Notes: generated from the sequence alone by a model not told the origin. A DNA stretch of 64,000 nucleotides from Proteobacteria bacterium UBA7415 (GCA_002470515.1 DKML01000004.1:1-64000), one strand, 5' to 3'; positions 8,798 through 19,357 are shown, counted from the stretch's first letter. Numbers and translations: made by a program.

Positions 8798-11017
8798 ATG
8801 ATAAAAACAAGCGGGTTAGACGCTGAATTTCAAACATCACTATCTCTGAATATGGACTTAAAGTCTCACATTTCAGGGCGCTTTCGATCAAGCAAAATAA
8901 AGTCTAAGCTCAGCACGGCGGTATTGACGGCGTGTTCGCTAATGCTTAGTGTGCCAAACGCGAGTGCTCAGCAGATCGCGCTGCTAGATACGGGTGTTGA
9001 TCCTGATGCGGGGCTCAACATCGCAGGCGGATTTAATTATTTTCTAAACGACCCAGATACCAGCGATGTTTCGCCGCGCGAAGGTGAAGGTCATGGAACC
9101 GTTTCGGCACGTGTTGCGTCCGAGGCTTTTTCCGGAGAGATAGTACCTTTTGTCATTACAGATGGTCTGGCAGATGGCAATAGTGAATCACAGTCAACGC
9201 TGGCTCGTGACAGTGCGCTGTCCGATATATTGGGCAATAACTCTATTAGAGTTGTAGGTTTGAGCTGGGGAACTCCAGGCGTAACAGGAACTACTGCTTC
9301 GCTAATGCCTTCGCTTTCCAATGCAAACAAGGTCGTTGCGATCGTTGCGGGCAATGATGGGGCGAATCAGCCAAACGCCTTAGCGACAACGAGTTTCAAT
9401 CTGCCCGGCGTTATCATTGTGGGTGGTACTGATTACAACGGTGATTTGTTGTTTTTTTCCAATCGAGCAGGCACAACGCAAGATAAGTTTGTCGCCGCTA
9501 TTGGGATCCCTGAGCCTGACGGTGGCGATGGTGGAACATCGTGGGCTACGGCGCGCATTGCAGGAATCGCTGGAGCGGTGCTGCTTCAGAATCCAAACCT
9601 AACGGGGCAAGAAGTTGTCGATGTTATTTTGTCTTCGGCGGAAGATCGTGGTGACCCAGGTACTGATGCTGTCTATGGACGAGGCGTAATTTTAAGTGCA
9701 TCACAAGTGTTGGATAATGTAATTGGACCGATTACTGTGCCGACGGTTCCCGATGAAAACGGCAGCGGAGGAAGTAGTGGCGGCGGTGGCGGTGGTGCCG
9801 GTCTTTTGTTAGGCGGCGCTCTTGTTGGCGCGCTTTTACTTGCGCGTAAGCCATCTAAAAGACTTGAAAAAACTTTGGTGCTTGATTCCTACGGTCGAAC
9901 CTTTCAGTTAGATATTGGCGATCATGTTGCGATAGATGATGAGACTCTTGACCTAGATACGTTCTTCAATAGCCTTGAACAAACATCAGTTAATCAGTCT
10001 ATATATCTACCGGGATTACGTACCGAGATTGGTGTTTCTGCTCTAGGACGGGCTACCCCACGCACAGACATGATTGCCTACTTCGCAATGCCGGATGACA
10101 AGGTAATCAATGACGGTCAAATGCAATATGCGTTTGCGTTATCGAGCCAATTGTCGCAAACAGTGAATTTGTCTATGGGGCATCGAGTGGATCCTAATTT
10201 GTATTTCGGCGGATTACGAGACCTCAATGATAGCGCTGATTTCGGTCGGGCATCGTTTCTAACGGGGCAGTCGTTTGGGTCTTTACTCAGTGGCTTTAGT
10301 AATCAAGCCAACTCTGTAGGGCTTAACTACCGCTCAAAGCAGCCATCGGGTTTTAACGCTAGTATGGGATTAGTGTCGGTTGATGAATCAGAGCGTTACG
10401 GAAAACAATCTTTTTCAAGCATTCTAGAGGGTGGTTACGAGTTCGCAGATAACGGCGGTCTTAAGGTTCAGTTTGGTCAGTTGCAAGAACGCGGTAGTTT
10501 GTTTGGTGGGGCAGCAGGAGGCATTTTTGGAGTCGAACAGGCGACTACCTATGCCATAAACTTAAATGGGCACATTAAGTTTTCTGCGCACACGGCTCTA
10601 GTTGCTAATTATGGAATCGGCAGAACGCGAGTTGAAGCAACAAGGACAAGCTTGCTCAGCGATTTTTCGTCATTGAGTAGTGACTGGTACAGTGTCGGCT
10701 TGGTGACTAATAAAGTGTGGTCGCATAGCGATCAGTTCGGTATATCGGTGTCTCAGCCCTTAAAAGTTCAATCAGGCTCGTTAAATTATTCGATTCCTGT
10801 TCAGCGTGATCAATTTGGCGATATCGCATTTGACACTGAGCGCGTTAACTTAGGCGAAGCAGATTCAAGCGAGCAACGTTTTGAAATGTACTATCGTAAT
10901 AAAGTTGATCAAAAACTTGAGCTAGGTGCATTCCTGACTTTTCGCGATGACCCAAATCATACAACTGCGGCAGATGATGAATTAACCGTGATGTTTACAC
11001 TTAAGTATCAACCTTGA
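8798..11017 (+). CDS. Secreted S8 (subtilisin-family) serine peptidase with C-terminal autotransporter-like domain
   Basis: A 739-residue exported protease, with AAGGAG 6 bases before the ATG. It has a long N-region (about 38 residues) before a hydrophobic signal core, with cleavage predicted after ASA near residue 58. The compact catalytic domain carries the subtilase triad Asp64 (ALLDTGVD), His99 (GEGHGT) and Ser248 (GGTSWATARIAG), with oxyanion Asn186 (AGNDG). Residues about 321-352 are a run of Gly/Ser, then a hydrophobic stretch and basic residues (ARKPSKR). The remaining 380 or so residues alternate polar and apolar amino acids, as in outer-membrane beta strands, and end in MFTLKYQP. 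I infer an autotransporter-type enzyme whose protease faces outward. The Gly-rich/hydrophobic/basic segment resembles a GlyGly-CTERM sorting signal but is internal. No partner gene is adjacent. Confidence 0.82.
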   Translation: MIKTSGLDAEFQTSLSLNMDLKSHISGRFRSSKIKSKLSTAVLTACSLMLSVPNASAQQIALLDTGVDPDAGLNIAGGFNYFLNDPDTSDVSPREGEGHGTVSARVASEAFSGEIVPFVITDGLADGNSESQSTLARDSALSDILGNNSIRVVGLSWGTPGVTGTTASLMPSLSNANKVVAIVAGNDGANQPNALATTSFNLPGVIIVGGTDYNGDLLFFSNRAGTTQDKFVAAIGIPEPDGGDGGTSWATARIAGIAGAVLLQNPNLTGQEVVDVILSSAEDRGDPGTDAVYGRGVILSASQVLDNVIGPITVPTVPDENGSGGSSGGGGGGAGLLLGGALVGALLLARKPSKRLEKTLVLDSYGRTFQLDIGDHVAIDDETLDLDTFFNSLEQTSVNQSIYLPGLRTEIGVSALGRATPRTDMIAYFAMPDDKVINDGQMQYAFALSSQLSQTVNLSMGHRVDPNLYFGGLRDLNDSADFGRASFLTGQSFGSLLSGFSNQANSVGLNYRSKQPSGFNASMGLVSVDESERYGKQSFSSILEGGYEFADNGGLKVQFGQLQERGSLFGGAAGGIFGVEQATTYAINLNGHIKFSAHTALVANYGIGRTRVEATRTSLLSDFSSLSSDWYSVGLVTNKVWSHSDQFGISVSQPLKVQSGSLNYSIPVQRDQFGDIAFDTERVNLGEADSSEQRFEMYYRNKVDQKLELGAFLTFRDDPNHTTAADDELTVMFTLKYQP

Positions 11018-11317
11018 TTCGGACAGTTGCGCATTTGAGCTAAACTTCCTTCAGGTTCTGGTCTTGGATGGATTCAGTCGGTTAGTTGTCGGTTGGTTCA
11101 CTCAAGCCTGTGCACTTAAGCGGTCATCATGCGCCGTTTGAGCTGGTCTTGATCGGTTTGCATAAGTATACTTTGCGCCCAATTCGCTGGACATGATAGC
11201 CCCAGTTGCGTCGTATACCGTGTATGCAATTTTCTAACAATTTGCTACCACCGCACGAGCATCATCGGTGTAATTTCTAGTAGCGATCAAACCATAACTA
11301 AAAGACAAGAGTCGACT
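11018..11317. other. 300-base noncoding gap before cysS
   Basis: No convincing gene on either strand. TATACT occurs in the middle with only a poor -35 partner, and no hairpin followed by T residues was found. It presumably holds the terminator of the peptidase gene and the cysS promoter, but I cannot place either. Confidence 0.4.
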
Positions 11318-12709
11318 GTGTTTCTTTACGATACCGAATCCAAAACAAAACGCGAGTTTCAACCATCCAACCCAGAAAACGTTACTATGTACGTCTGCGG
11401 TCCAACGGTTTACAGTTATGCGCATATTGGTAACGCACGCCCGGCGGTGGTGTTCGATATTCTTGCTCGAGTACTCAGGACCCAGTTTAAAGGCGTTACC
11501 TATGCTCGCAATATTACTGATATCGACGACAATATAAATGCCGCGGCAGCCAAAGCTGGAGTGGGTATCGATGTTATATCAGAGCGTTTTACACAAGCCT
11601 ATCATGCTGACCTAGAAGCATTAGGCGTTTTACCCACAGATGTCGAACCCAAGGTCACCGATCACATTGATGAAATTCATCAGATGATCGAGTCTCTTAT
11701 TGTTCAAGGGTATGCCTACGCGGCCAAAGGCCATGTTCTGTTTAGCGTTGAATCCTATAAAGACTATGGTGCGTTGAGTAAACGCGATCCAGAAGAGCTA
11801 CTGGCGGGAGCCCGTGTTGATGTGGCAGCCTATAAGCGTAGCGCCGGTGATTTTGTGTTGTGGAAGCCGTCTGGTGAAGATCAGCCAGGATGGGACAGTC
11901 CTTGGGGTCGCGGTCGACCTGGTTGGCACATCGAATGCTCGGCTATGAGTGCTAAGCATTTAGGCGAAACAATTGATATTCATGGCGGAGGACACGACCT
12001 GGTCTTTCCTCACCACGAAAATGAACGTGCTCAAAGTGCTTGTGCACACGGTGTGCAGTATGTGCGTTTTTGGCTACACAATGGATTCGTGAACGTAAAC
12101 CACGAAAAAATGTCTAAGTCTATTGGTAACGTTTTGTTGGTTAAGGATCTGCTTAAGCAAGCGCGTGGAGAAGCCATTCGCTATGTTTTGATGGCCGCAC
12201 ATTATCGAGCGCCACTGGATTGGAGCGACGATGTATTGCAACAAGCAGAGAGCAGTCTTGATCGTCTCTACGGAGCCTTACGACAACTGGGTAATGTTGA
12301 GATCAAGCGCACTACCGATGCGGAACGAGACGCCTTGATTCCGGCTGGCTTTAAAAACGCGATGTTAGACGATTTGAACACACCGATGGCATTAGCCGAA
12401 CTGTTCTCGCTTTCTAAACAGGCGAATACGGCCACGGATATTGAGCACAAAAGATCCCTGAAAGCATCAATGCTAGCCTGCGGTTCGTGGTTAGGCATAT
12501 TGCAACAAGACCCTGAGCATTGGTTTCAAGGCGTTACACATGCTAATGATGTCGATGCGAGTAAAATTGAACAAATGATCGAATCACGTAACACCGCAAA
12601 GGCTAGCAAAGACTGGTCTGTTGCAGATCGAATACGTGGTGAGCTTACCGCAATGGGGGTTGTCTTAGAAGATAGCGCTCAGGGCACAAAATGGAAATTG
12701 GACCGTTAG
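11318..12709 (+). CDS. cysS: Cysteinyl-tRNA synthetase
   Basis: Class I aminoacyl-tRNA synthetase charging tRNA-Cys. It is 463 residues, as usual. The zinc-ligand Cys27 begins CGPTVYSYAHIGNAR, whose HIGN is the family version of the HIGH motif. Further zinc ligands are in HIECSAMS and GGGHDLVFPHHENE, and the KMSKS loop is exact (HEKMSKSIGN, around residue 265). The start is GTG 11318, with the first residues FLYDTESKTK matching the family N terminus. sufE follows after 4 bases, so the two are probably co-transcribed, a link through cysteine use. Confidence 0.97.
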   Translation: MFLYDTESKTKREFQPSNPENVTMYVCGPTVYSYAHIGNARPAVVFDILARVLRTQFKGVTYARNITDIDDNINAAAAKAGVGIDVISERFTQAYHADLEALGVLPTDVEPKVTDHIDEIHQMIESLIVQGYAYAAKGHVLFSVESYKDYGALSKRDPEELLAGARVDVAAYKRSAGDFVLWKPSGEDQPGWDSPWGRGRPGWHIECSAMSAKHLGETIDIHGGGHDLVFPHHENERAQSACAHGVQYVRFWLHNGFVNVNHEKMSKSIGNVLLVKDLLKQARGEAIRYVLMAAHYRAPLDWSDDVLQQAESSLDRLYGALRQLGNVEIKRTTDAERDALIPAGFKNAMLDDLNTPMALAELFSLSKQANTATDIEHKRSLKASMLACGSWLGILQQDPEHWFQGVTHANDVDASKIEQMIESRNTAKASKDWSVADRIRGELTAMGVVLEDSAQGTKWKLDR

Positions 12710-12713
12710 TTTT

Positions 12714-13139
12714 ATGACTACTATTGCACAAGTGCAGGCTGAGCTAGTTGAAGAGTTCGCTTTGTTTGATGATTGGATGTCTCGCTATGAGTACGTTATC
12801 GATTTAGGTAAAACGCTACCTGAGTTTCCAGATGATTTGAAAACCGAGCAAAACCGTATTCGCGGATGCCAATCTCAAGTTTGGCTGGATATGGAATTTA
12901 CTGATGGCCTATTGAATATTAAAGGCTGTAGTGATGCCGCTATCGTGTCGGGACTTGTTGCGATTGTTTTGAGAGTTTATAGCGGTCAAACACCTGAAGA
13001 TATTTTAGCCGCCAAGCCAGACTTTATAGCCGACATTGGATTTACCGACCACCTAAGCCCGACTCGAAGTAACGGCTTACACTCTATGTTGCGCACCATC
13101 TATCAGCGTGCGGGGCAGTATTCAGCAGTGAATGGGTAG
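12714..13139 (+). CDS. sufE: SufE-family cysteine desulfurase sulfur acceptor
   Basis: A 141-residue SufE/CsdE protein, which takes persulfide sulfur from a cysteine desulfurase and stimulates it for iron-sulfur cluster or other sulfur transfer. The active-site Cys52 lies in RIRGCQSQVW, the family signature, and the C-terminal HLSPTRSNGL segment is also conserved. It sits alone behind cysS rather than in a suf operon, so the partner desulfurase (SufS or CsdA) must be elsewhere. SufE and CsdE cannot be told apart from sequence here. Confidence 0.9.
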   Translation: MTTIAQVQAELVEEFALFDDWMSRYEYVIDLGKTLPEFPDDLKTEQNRIRGCQSQVWLDMEFTDGLLNIKGCSDAAIVSGLVAIVLRVYSGQTPEDILAAKPDFIADIGFTDHLSPTRSNGLHSMLRTIYQRAGQYSAVNG

Positions 13140-13278
13140 CTAAATAGCTTTCCCCGCCCATATTATTCAGTCTTTAGGGTAAACAGCCTGCATAAAGCAG
13201 AGCTAAACGGTGTTCATCTCGGTACAATTGCGGGCTAAGTGCCAAAATACCCTTCACCCCCAGACCGACTTATATACG

Positions 13279-15891
13279 ATGGATAAGCAGTACGACCCAC
13301 AGTTAATTGAAGAAACAATGCAGTCGCGCTGGGATGCCGACCAAACTTACCGTGCTGATGAAAGTGATGAGCGCGAAAAGTTTTATTGTCTCGAAATGTT
13401 TCCGTACCCCTCTGGCAAGCTCCACATGGGACATGTTAGGAATTACACAATTGGCGATGTCATCAGCCGTTACCAACGCCAGCTAGGCAAGAGTGTTTTA
13501 CATCCAATGGGTTGGGATGCGTTTGGTCTGCCTGCTGAAAATGCGGCAATTCAAAACAAGACGGCACCGGCAAGTTGGACCCATAGCAATATTGCTCACA
13601 TGCGGGAGCAACTCAAAAGACTTGGTTTTAGTTACGATTGGAACAGGGAGTTTGCAACCTGCGAACCCGACTATTATCGCTGGGAGCAATGGTTTTTTAC
13701 GCAACTCTATGAGCGCGGGTTGGTTTATAACAAAGAAGCCGAAGTTAACTGGGATCCAATTGATCAAACCGTATTGGCTAATGAGCAAGTGATTGATGGG
13801 CGTGGATGGCGTTCTGGAGCCCTGGTCGTTAAGAAAAAAATTCCTCAGTGGTTTATTAAAATCACTGATTACGCCGAAGAATTGCTGGCGGGTCTAGACG
13901 ACTTGGAAGGCTGGCCGGATGCGGTGAAAATAATGCAACGCAACTGGATCGGTAAATCCGTGGGCGCAGAAATTGAATTTACTGTAGCCGAAGCGGATCC
14001 ATTGAGAGTGTTCACCACTAGGCCAGACACATTGATGGGTGCGACCTATCTAGCGGTTGCCGCTGACCACCCGCTGACAAAAGCGGCAGCCGAACACGAT
14101 ACGGCTGTACAAGCATTTCGAGAAGAGTGTCAGCAAATGTCGACACAGGAAGCTGATCTCGAAACTATGGAGAAAAAAGGCGTGCCTTTGGGTTTTTCGG
14201 CGATACACCCTGTAACGGGTGAGTCAGTCCCTATATGGAGCGCTAACTTCGTATTAATGAGTTATGGCACTGGCGCGGTAATGGCTGTTCCTGCGCATGA
14301 CCAGCGCGATTACGAATTTGCTAGCAAGTATTCAATTGCTATTAAAGCGGTCGTTAAGCCCCTTGATGAAGACCTGGATATTAGCCAGGCGGCGTTCACT
14401 GAATACGGCGTCCTTATTGATTCTGGAGAATTTGATGGTCTGTCATCTGAGGAAGCAAAATCCGCGATTACCGCATGGTTGAGCGAACGTGATCTAGGCG
14501 CCGAGAAAATTAATTATAGATTACGCGATTGGGGCGTTTCTAGACAGCGCTATTGGGGTTGTCCTATTCCTTTTGTTTATGACGAAAACGATCAACCTGT
14601 ACCTGCCCAGACGTTTCCGGTAGAGCTACCTACAGACGTCGTTATGGATGGCGTTGGTTCACCAATTAAATCTATGGCGTCGTTTATCGATACTGTTCAC
14701 CCCGTTGACGGTACTCCAGCCCGTCGCGAAACAGATACATTTGACACCTTTTTTGAATCCAGTTGGTATTACGCTCGTTACTGTTGTCCAGACCTAGATA
14801 CAGCTATGCTGGATCAACGTGCCAATCATTGGTTGCCGGTGGATCAGTATGTTGGTGGTATTGAACATGCGGTTATGCATTTACTGTATGCGAGATTTTT
14901 TCATAAGTTAATGCGCGACGTTGGTTTGATTGAGTCGGATGAGCCGTTCACTAATTTGCTAACGCAAGGAATGGTTACGGCCGAAACATTCTATCGCGAT
15001 TCCGATGGCACCAAGCGAGAGTACTTTAATGCGACCGAGGTGGATATCGTTGTTAGTGAGCGCGGTGTGCCCGAGTCGGCGACACTGAAGAGTGACGGCA
15101 GTGTTGTCGAAATTGGTCCGATTGAGAAAATGTCAAAGTCTAAAAATAACGGCGTTGACCCTCAGCAAATGATCAACAAGTATGGTGCTGATACCGTACG
15201 ACTTTTCACCATGTTTGCTGCGCCACCAGACCAGTCATTAGAGTGGAACGATGATGCAATTGCTGGCGCATCACGGTTTTTACGCCGAGTCTGGAATGTG
15301 CTGGATAGTAATGCTGACGTTATTTCCAAATATGGGTTTAGTGATTTTGCGTCCGTCTTCGGCTCTGAGTCCCCAACACAAGCGATTAATTCACAGACCA
15401 AAGCCGTCCGCTTGAATGTACATACCTTAATGAGTCGTGTGCTACGAGACTACGAACGCCAACAGTTTAATACCGTCGTAGCCGCGGCCATGGAATTAAC
15501 CAACCTGATCGAAAAAACCAAGTGGTCGAGCCTAGGTGAGCACGCAGAGCTCACTTTGGCCGAAGCTCTAAGCGCACTTGTGCGGTTTTTGCTTCCTGTT
15601 ACGCCACATGTTTGTGAATATGTTTTAAGCCAGTTGGATCAGCCGCGTTCTGCTGCTGCAGTAGGATGGTTAACAGTTGACGAATCTGCTCTCATCCAAG
15701 ACGAAATTACATATGTAGTACAGGTCAATGGCAAGCTTCGAGGGCAAGTGTCTATGAGTGCCGATGCTCAAAAAGAACAGATAGAAGCCGCCGCGTTAGC
15801 GGATGAAAACGTTCAAAGGTTTACTCAGGACTTGAGCGTAGTAAAAGTAATAGTAGTTCCCAAAAAGCTTGTGAATATCGTTGTTAAGTAG
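13279..15891 (+). CDS. leuS: Leucyl-tRNA synthetase
   Basis: Class I synthetase for tRNA-Leu with a CP1 editing domain. From ATG 13279 it has 870 residues. Motifs: PYPSGKLHMGHVRNY (HMGH version of HIGH), GWDAFGLPAEN, editing-site TTRPDTLMGATYLA and GTGAVMAVPAHDQRD, the specificity segment ESSWYYARY, and IEKMSKSKNNGVDP. The C terminus carries the tRNA-binding VNGKLRGQ element. The frame extends upstream to GTG 13210, but the family begins at the MDKQYDP residues encoded from 13279. It heads the leuS-lptE-holA run found throughout gammaproteobacteria. Confidence 0.97.
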   Translation: MDKQYDPQLIEETMQSRWDADQTYRADESDEREKFYCLEMFPYPSGKLHMGHVRNYTIGDVISRYQRQLGKSVLHPMGWDAFGLPAENAAIQNKTAPASWTHSNIAHMREQLKRLGFSYDWNREFATCEPDYYRWEQWFFTQLYERGLVYNKEAEVNWDPIDQTVLANEQVIDGRGWRSGALVVKKKIPQWFIKITDYAEELLAGLDDLEGWPDAVKIMQRNWIGKSVGAEIEFTVAEADPLRVFTTRPDTLMGATYLAVAADHPLTKAAAEHDTAVQAFREECQQMSTQEADLETMEKKGVPLGFSAIHPVTGESVPIWSANFVLMSYGTGAVMAVPAHDQRDYEFASKYSIAIKAVVKPLDEDLDISQAAFTEYGVLIDSGEFDGLSSEEAKSAITAWLSERDLGAEKINYRLRDWGVSRQRYWGCPIPFVYDENDQPVPAQTFPVELPTDVVMDGVGSPIKSMASFIDTVHPVDGTPARRETDTFDTFFESSWYYARYCCPDLDTAMLDQRANHWLPVDQYVGGIEHAVMHLLYARFFHKLMRDVGLIESDEPFTNLLTQGMVTAETFYRDSDGTKREYFNATEVDIVVSERGVPESATLKSDGSVVEIGPIEKMSKSKNNGVDPQQMINKYGADTVRLFTMFAAPPDQSLEWNDDAIAGASRFLRRVWNVLDSNADVISKYGFSDFASVFGSESPTQAINSQTKAVRLNVHTLMSRVLRDYERQQFNTVVAAAMELTNLIEKTKWSSLGEHAELTLAEALSALVRFLLPVTPHVCEYVLSQLDQPRSAAAVGWLTVDESALIQDEITYVVQVNGKLRGQVSMSADAQKEQIEAAALADENVQRFTQDLSVVKVIVVPKKLVNIVVK

Positions 15892-16038
15892 ATCTAACAC
15901 GAAATTATAAGCGTTATGCTCTATAGGGAGTCAGTGGCGACAATTGTGGTCTTCTAGGAGATAACCACAAACAGGCTCTAGTATTAACCGCTTGATGCGC
16001 TAAAATGGCTCTTGTTAAACACAAACGATGATTATGAT

Positions 16039-16671
16039 ATGAATACACTGACAAAATATAGCGTTTCTTCAAACCCTTTACGCAACATCTCAATGAGAAA
16101 CTATAAAGGCTTAAGCCGCGTACTCATTATTCTATTGATGTCTATGTCATTGAGTTCGTGCGGATTTCATTTGCGTGGAAACATTCCGTTACCTGAAATC
16201 ATCAAAAACATGTTTGTAAAAGCACCTGAAGGTACGTTCAAGGACGGTTTAGAAGATGTTCTGACTAATGCCGGTGCAGAATTGGCGACTACTCAAGAAG
16301 GCGCTGATGTGATTTTGGTTGTTATGACGGCCGATACCCGACGTGATGTTGGTACATTAGATGAGCGCGGTTTGGCGAATAGTTACGACCTAACGTTTAC
16401 TGTGCGCTACCAAATGGTTGACCAAGGCGGGGAAGTTGTACGCGAAACGAAAACGGTAAGAGAACGTCGCCGTTTTGATTTTGACCCAAACCTTGTCGTT
16501 GAGACTGAGTCTGAAGAGCGCGAACTTCAGGAAGACATGGAGCAAGACGTTGCTTTAAAAATTGTTCGTCAGTTGTCGACCATGACGCGCTTACAGCCTG
16601 TTGGTTCAGCTGCGCCAGATACCGAAGAAGCTGATTTAGAAGTTGAAGTTGAAGCTGAATCCAAAAGCTAG
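16039..16671 (+). CDS. lptE: LPS-assembly lipoprotein LptE
   Basis: Outer-membrane lipoprotein that plugs the LptD barrel and helps insert lipopolysaccharide. Evidence: lipobox LSSC followed by GFHLRG, the near-invariant LptE start; a domain with the family's DLTFTVRYQMVDQGG core; and location between leuS and holA, its standard place. The start is uncertain: ATG 16039 gives Cys41 as the lipid site, while ATG 16093 gives a more typical 23-residue lipoprotein signal (n-region MRNYKGLSR). Neither has a clear Shine-Dalgarno. The C-terminal acidic tail (EEADLEVEVEAE) is unusual for the family and probably disordered. Confidence 0.92.
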   Translation: MNTLTKYSVSSNPLRNISMRNYKGLSRVLIILLMSMSLSSCGFHLRGNIPLPEIIKNMFVKAPEGTFKDGLEDVLTNAGAELATTQEGADVILVVMTADTRRDVGTLDERGLANSYDLTFTVRYQMVDQGGEVVRETKTVRERRRFDFDPNLVVETESEERELQEDMEQDVALKIVRQLSTMTRLQPVGSAAPDTEEADLEVEVEAESKS

Positions 16672-16868
16672 GGTAATAGCTAGCGAGAAAAAAGCATAGA
16701 GAAAACAAATTACCCCAGAACTCTAGGTAAAAGATACTTTAGGTAAAGGACGCGATGTAAAAATCTTTTCTGACCTGCTCGGTAGGTGGGTTCAGAAAAC
16801 AGCTCTTTTAGACTGGCGCGCTTTGGCTCTGAATGCTTAATCTCACCTGCTAAAACTGCGATAACTGT

Positions 16869-17966
16869 ATGAGTATTCCAATAGCACAATTGGGTGCATC
16901 CTTGGCTAATTCGGCCGAACAAGGATCAATCCCAAAGTTGATTCTTATTAATGGCAACGAACTGCTATTGATAGAAGAAGCTTTGGATGAACTTCGCAAA
17001 AGCCTAAAACCAATGGGTTTTGATGAAAGGCTCTCTTACCAGCTAGAACCCTCTTTTGACTGGAGTACCATTACTGGGCAAGGCCAAGCAATGTCACTTT
17101 TTTCAGAGCGCCGCCTTCTTGAGCTACGCGTTCCCAAATCACTAGGTGCACAAGGCGGCAAACAGCTTGCCGAGTATTGTGAGTCGGGCAGTGATGATTT
17201 GTTGGTAGTCATAATGCCGTTGCTGGACAAGCGTCAAAAGCAAGCAAAATGGTACAAGACTGTCGATGCTAGAGCACTGGTGGTTGATGTCTATGATATA
17301 GCGCCTGAGCATTTCGCCGGATGGATAAAGCAGCGTTTGCAAAGTAGAGCTTTGCGTGTGGAATCCGGTGTTATTGAGCAATTGGCAGTGATGACCGAAG
17401 GGAATTTACTTGCTGCTGCGCAAGAGATAGAAAAGCTACAGGTGCTAGCTACACAAGGCGCAGTTACTTTAGAGCTGCTGAACGAGTGCTTGGCAGACCA
17501 CGCAAGGTTCGATGTGTATAACGTGTGTGATGTTTGTTTAGGCGGAGACTTTCAGCGTGCTGCTCGCATGTTGGCACGCCTTCAGTCAGAAGGGGTTGAA
17601 CCCGTTATTATGAGCTGGGCCTTAGTGAGAGACATTCGTGCGATCAGCAAAGTTAAGCACGCGTTGAGCCAAGGACAAGATCAAAGGTCGGTATTTCAAG
17701 CCAATCAAATTTGGGGTAAGCGTCAACCAATTTTTAAAGCGGCACTACAACGAATATCCTTAGACGACAGTTATGTTCTTCTTGCCGAATCCGCTAAGCT
17801 GGACCAATCTATAAAAGGGCAGCGAGATCAAATTGAAGTTGGCCCAATCTGGTTTCAGATTAGCCGCTTGTGTTCGAGCCTCAGTGGCTTTGACAACAAC
17901 TATAGAAGCAGCACAAATGGCGGAGACCCTAAGGGTTTTTCTAATGCCCTACAGCCAACGCTTTAA
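16869..17966 (+). CDS. holA: DNA polymerase III delta subunit
   Basis: Clamp-loader subunit that opens the beta sliding clamp. It is 365 residues with a poorly conserved but recognisable HolA profile: LILINGNELLLIEEALDELR near residues 24-43, the segment GQAMSLFSERRLLELRVP, the acidic LVVIMPLLDKRQKQAKW strand, and the C-terminal collar domain beginning about residue 215. As usual for this subunit there is no intact Walker A motif. It lies 197 bases after lptE, in the standard leuS-lptE-holA order. The gap contains nothing I can identify. Confidence 0.93.
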   Translation: MSIPIAQLGASLANSAEQGSIPKLILINGNELLLIEEALDELRKSLKPMGFDERLSYQLEPSFDWSTITGQGQAMSLFSERRLLELRVPKSLGAQGGKQLAEYCESGSDDLLVVIMPLLDKRQKQAKWYKTVDARALVVDVYDIAPEHFAGWIKQRLQSRALRVESGVIEQLAVMTEGNLLAAAQEIEKLQVLATQGAVTLELLNECLADHARFDVYNVCDVCLGGDFQRAARMLARLQSEGVEPVIMSWALVRDIRAISKVKHALSQGQDQRSVFQANQIWGKRQPIFKAALQRISLDDSYVLLAESAKLDQSIKGQRDQIEVGPIWFQISRLCSSLSGFDNNYRSSTNGGDPKGFSNALQPTL

Positions 17967-18026
17967 GCCTGTTAGATAAGTAAGATTAAACAGTTAAGAT
18001 TAAATACCTGATCATTTGCGCACACT

Positions 18027-19352
18027 ATGAGCCGTCAAAAACCCGTTATGGACCAACAAGACCCGCTATCTGTACAAGAGTATATGCACGAGCTCGGGCT
18101 TCGGGCGCGCGGCGCCGCAAAGCATATGGCGACTGCTCCCACCGCACAGAAAGATTCTGCCCTGCGAGCGATAGCAAATTCGTTACGATCTAACCAAGAG
18201 CATTTGCTTAAAGCCAATGCTAAAGACTTGAAAGCAGCGCAACGACTCGGCTTAGAGCCAGCATTGCTTGATCGCCTCGCCTTAACGGTGAGTGTCGTCG
18301 AAGCAATGGCTGTTGGCTGTGAGCAAGTTGCTGCATTGTCAGATCCTGTTGGGCAGATAAGCGATATGGCGTATCGACCGAGCGGGATTCAAGTTGGCAA
18401 AATGCGAGTCGCCTTAGGTGTGATTGGTATCATTTATGAATCACGACCTAACGTTACTGTCGATGCAGCAATTTTGGCGCTAAAGTCTGGTAATGCGACC
18501 ATACTCCGTGGTGGGTCGGAATCTTTGTATTCTAATCAGGCAATTGCGGTCTGTATTCACGAAGGGTTGTTGGCCTCTGGGCTGCCTATCGACGCCGTAC
18601 AAGTTGTCGCCACGAGTGATCGAGCAGCGGTTGGCTATTTGATTAGCATGCCTGAGTTCGTTGACGTAATAGTGCCGCGTGGTGGAAAAAGTTTAATAGA
18701 AAGGATAGCGCGCGATGCAACTGTTCCAACCATTAAACACTTGGACGGAATATGTCACGTCTACATTGACCAAGCGGCTGATTTAGACAAGGCTTTGGCT
18801 ATCGCTGTAAATGCTAAAACTCATCGCTACGGCGTGTGCAATGCATTGGAAACATTACTAATACACAGCGATATTGCGCTGGAACTTCTCCCGCAGCTTG
18901 CTGACGAATACTTGGCGAGAGGCGTCGAACTGCGTTTGTGCAACCAAGGCTTAGATCTTTTGAATTCGCATCAACGGTTCCAATCGCAAACAGACTTGAT
19001 TACAACGGCTACCGATGACGACTGGCAAACCGAATACCTTGCGCCCATTTTGGCGATTAAGTTAGTCGATAGTGCGGATCAAGCTATCGACCATATTGCG
19101 CTCTATAGCTCGCAACATACAGACTGCATTGTTACTGAAAGTCATTCTTTAGCGATGCGGTTTTTAAAAACGATTGATTCGGCATCGGTGATGATCAATG
19201 CATCCACTCGGTTTGCAGATGGGTTTGAATACGGTCTTGGCGCAGAGATAGGTATTAGTACTGATAAGCTCCATGCGCGCGGTCCGGTTGGTCTAGAAGG
19301 GCTAACCTCACAGAAATACATCGTTTTTGGCGATGGGCATATTAGACAATAG
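18027..19352 (+). CDS. proA: Gamma-glutamyl phosphate reductase
   Basis: NADPH-dependent second enzyme of proline synthesis, converting gamma-glutamyl phosphate to glutamate semialdehyde. It is 441 residues with the aldehyde dehydrogenase fold. Visible motifs are [20 protein letters not shown], the [13 protein letters not shown] segment, the catalytic Cys271 in [13 protein letters not shown], and the C-terminal [20 protein letters not shown]. The first in-frame start is 18027; a second ATG eight codons in (MDQQDP) is equally possible. nadD begins 5 bases after its stop, so proA leads the proA-nadD-rsfS-rlmH-maf run. proB is not in the window. Confidence 0.96.
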   Translation: MSRQKPVMDQQDPLSVQEYMHELGLRARGAAKHMATAPTAQKDSALRAIANSLRSNQEHLLKANAKDLKAAQRLGLEPALLDRLALTVSVVEAMAVGCEQVAALSDPVGQISDMAYRPSGIQVGKMRVALGVIGIIYESRPNVTVDAAILALKSGNATILRGGSESLYSNQAIAVCIHEGLLASGLPIDAVQVVATSDRAAVGYLISMPEFVDVIVPRGGKSLIERIARDATVPTIKHLDGICHVYIDQAADLDKALAIAVNAKTHRYGVCNALETLLIHSDIALELLPQLADEYLARGVELRLCNQGLDLLNSHQRFQSQTDLITTATDDDWQTEYLAPILAIKLVDSADQAIDHIALYSSQHTDCIVTESHSLAMRFLKTIDSASVMINASTRFADGFEYGLGAEIGISTDKLHARGPVGLEGLTSQKYIVFGDGHIRQ

Positions 19353-19357
19353 ACCCT

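Noticed and set aside
15944..15970. TTGTGGT/ACCACAA inverted repeat after leuS
   Set aside because: Seven base pairs with a 13-base loop and no T run; too weak to call a terminator.
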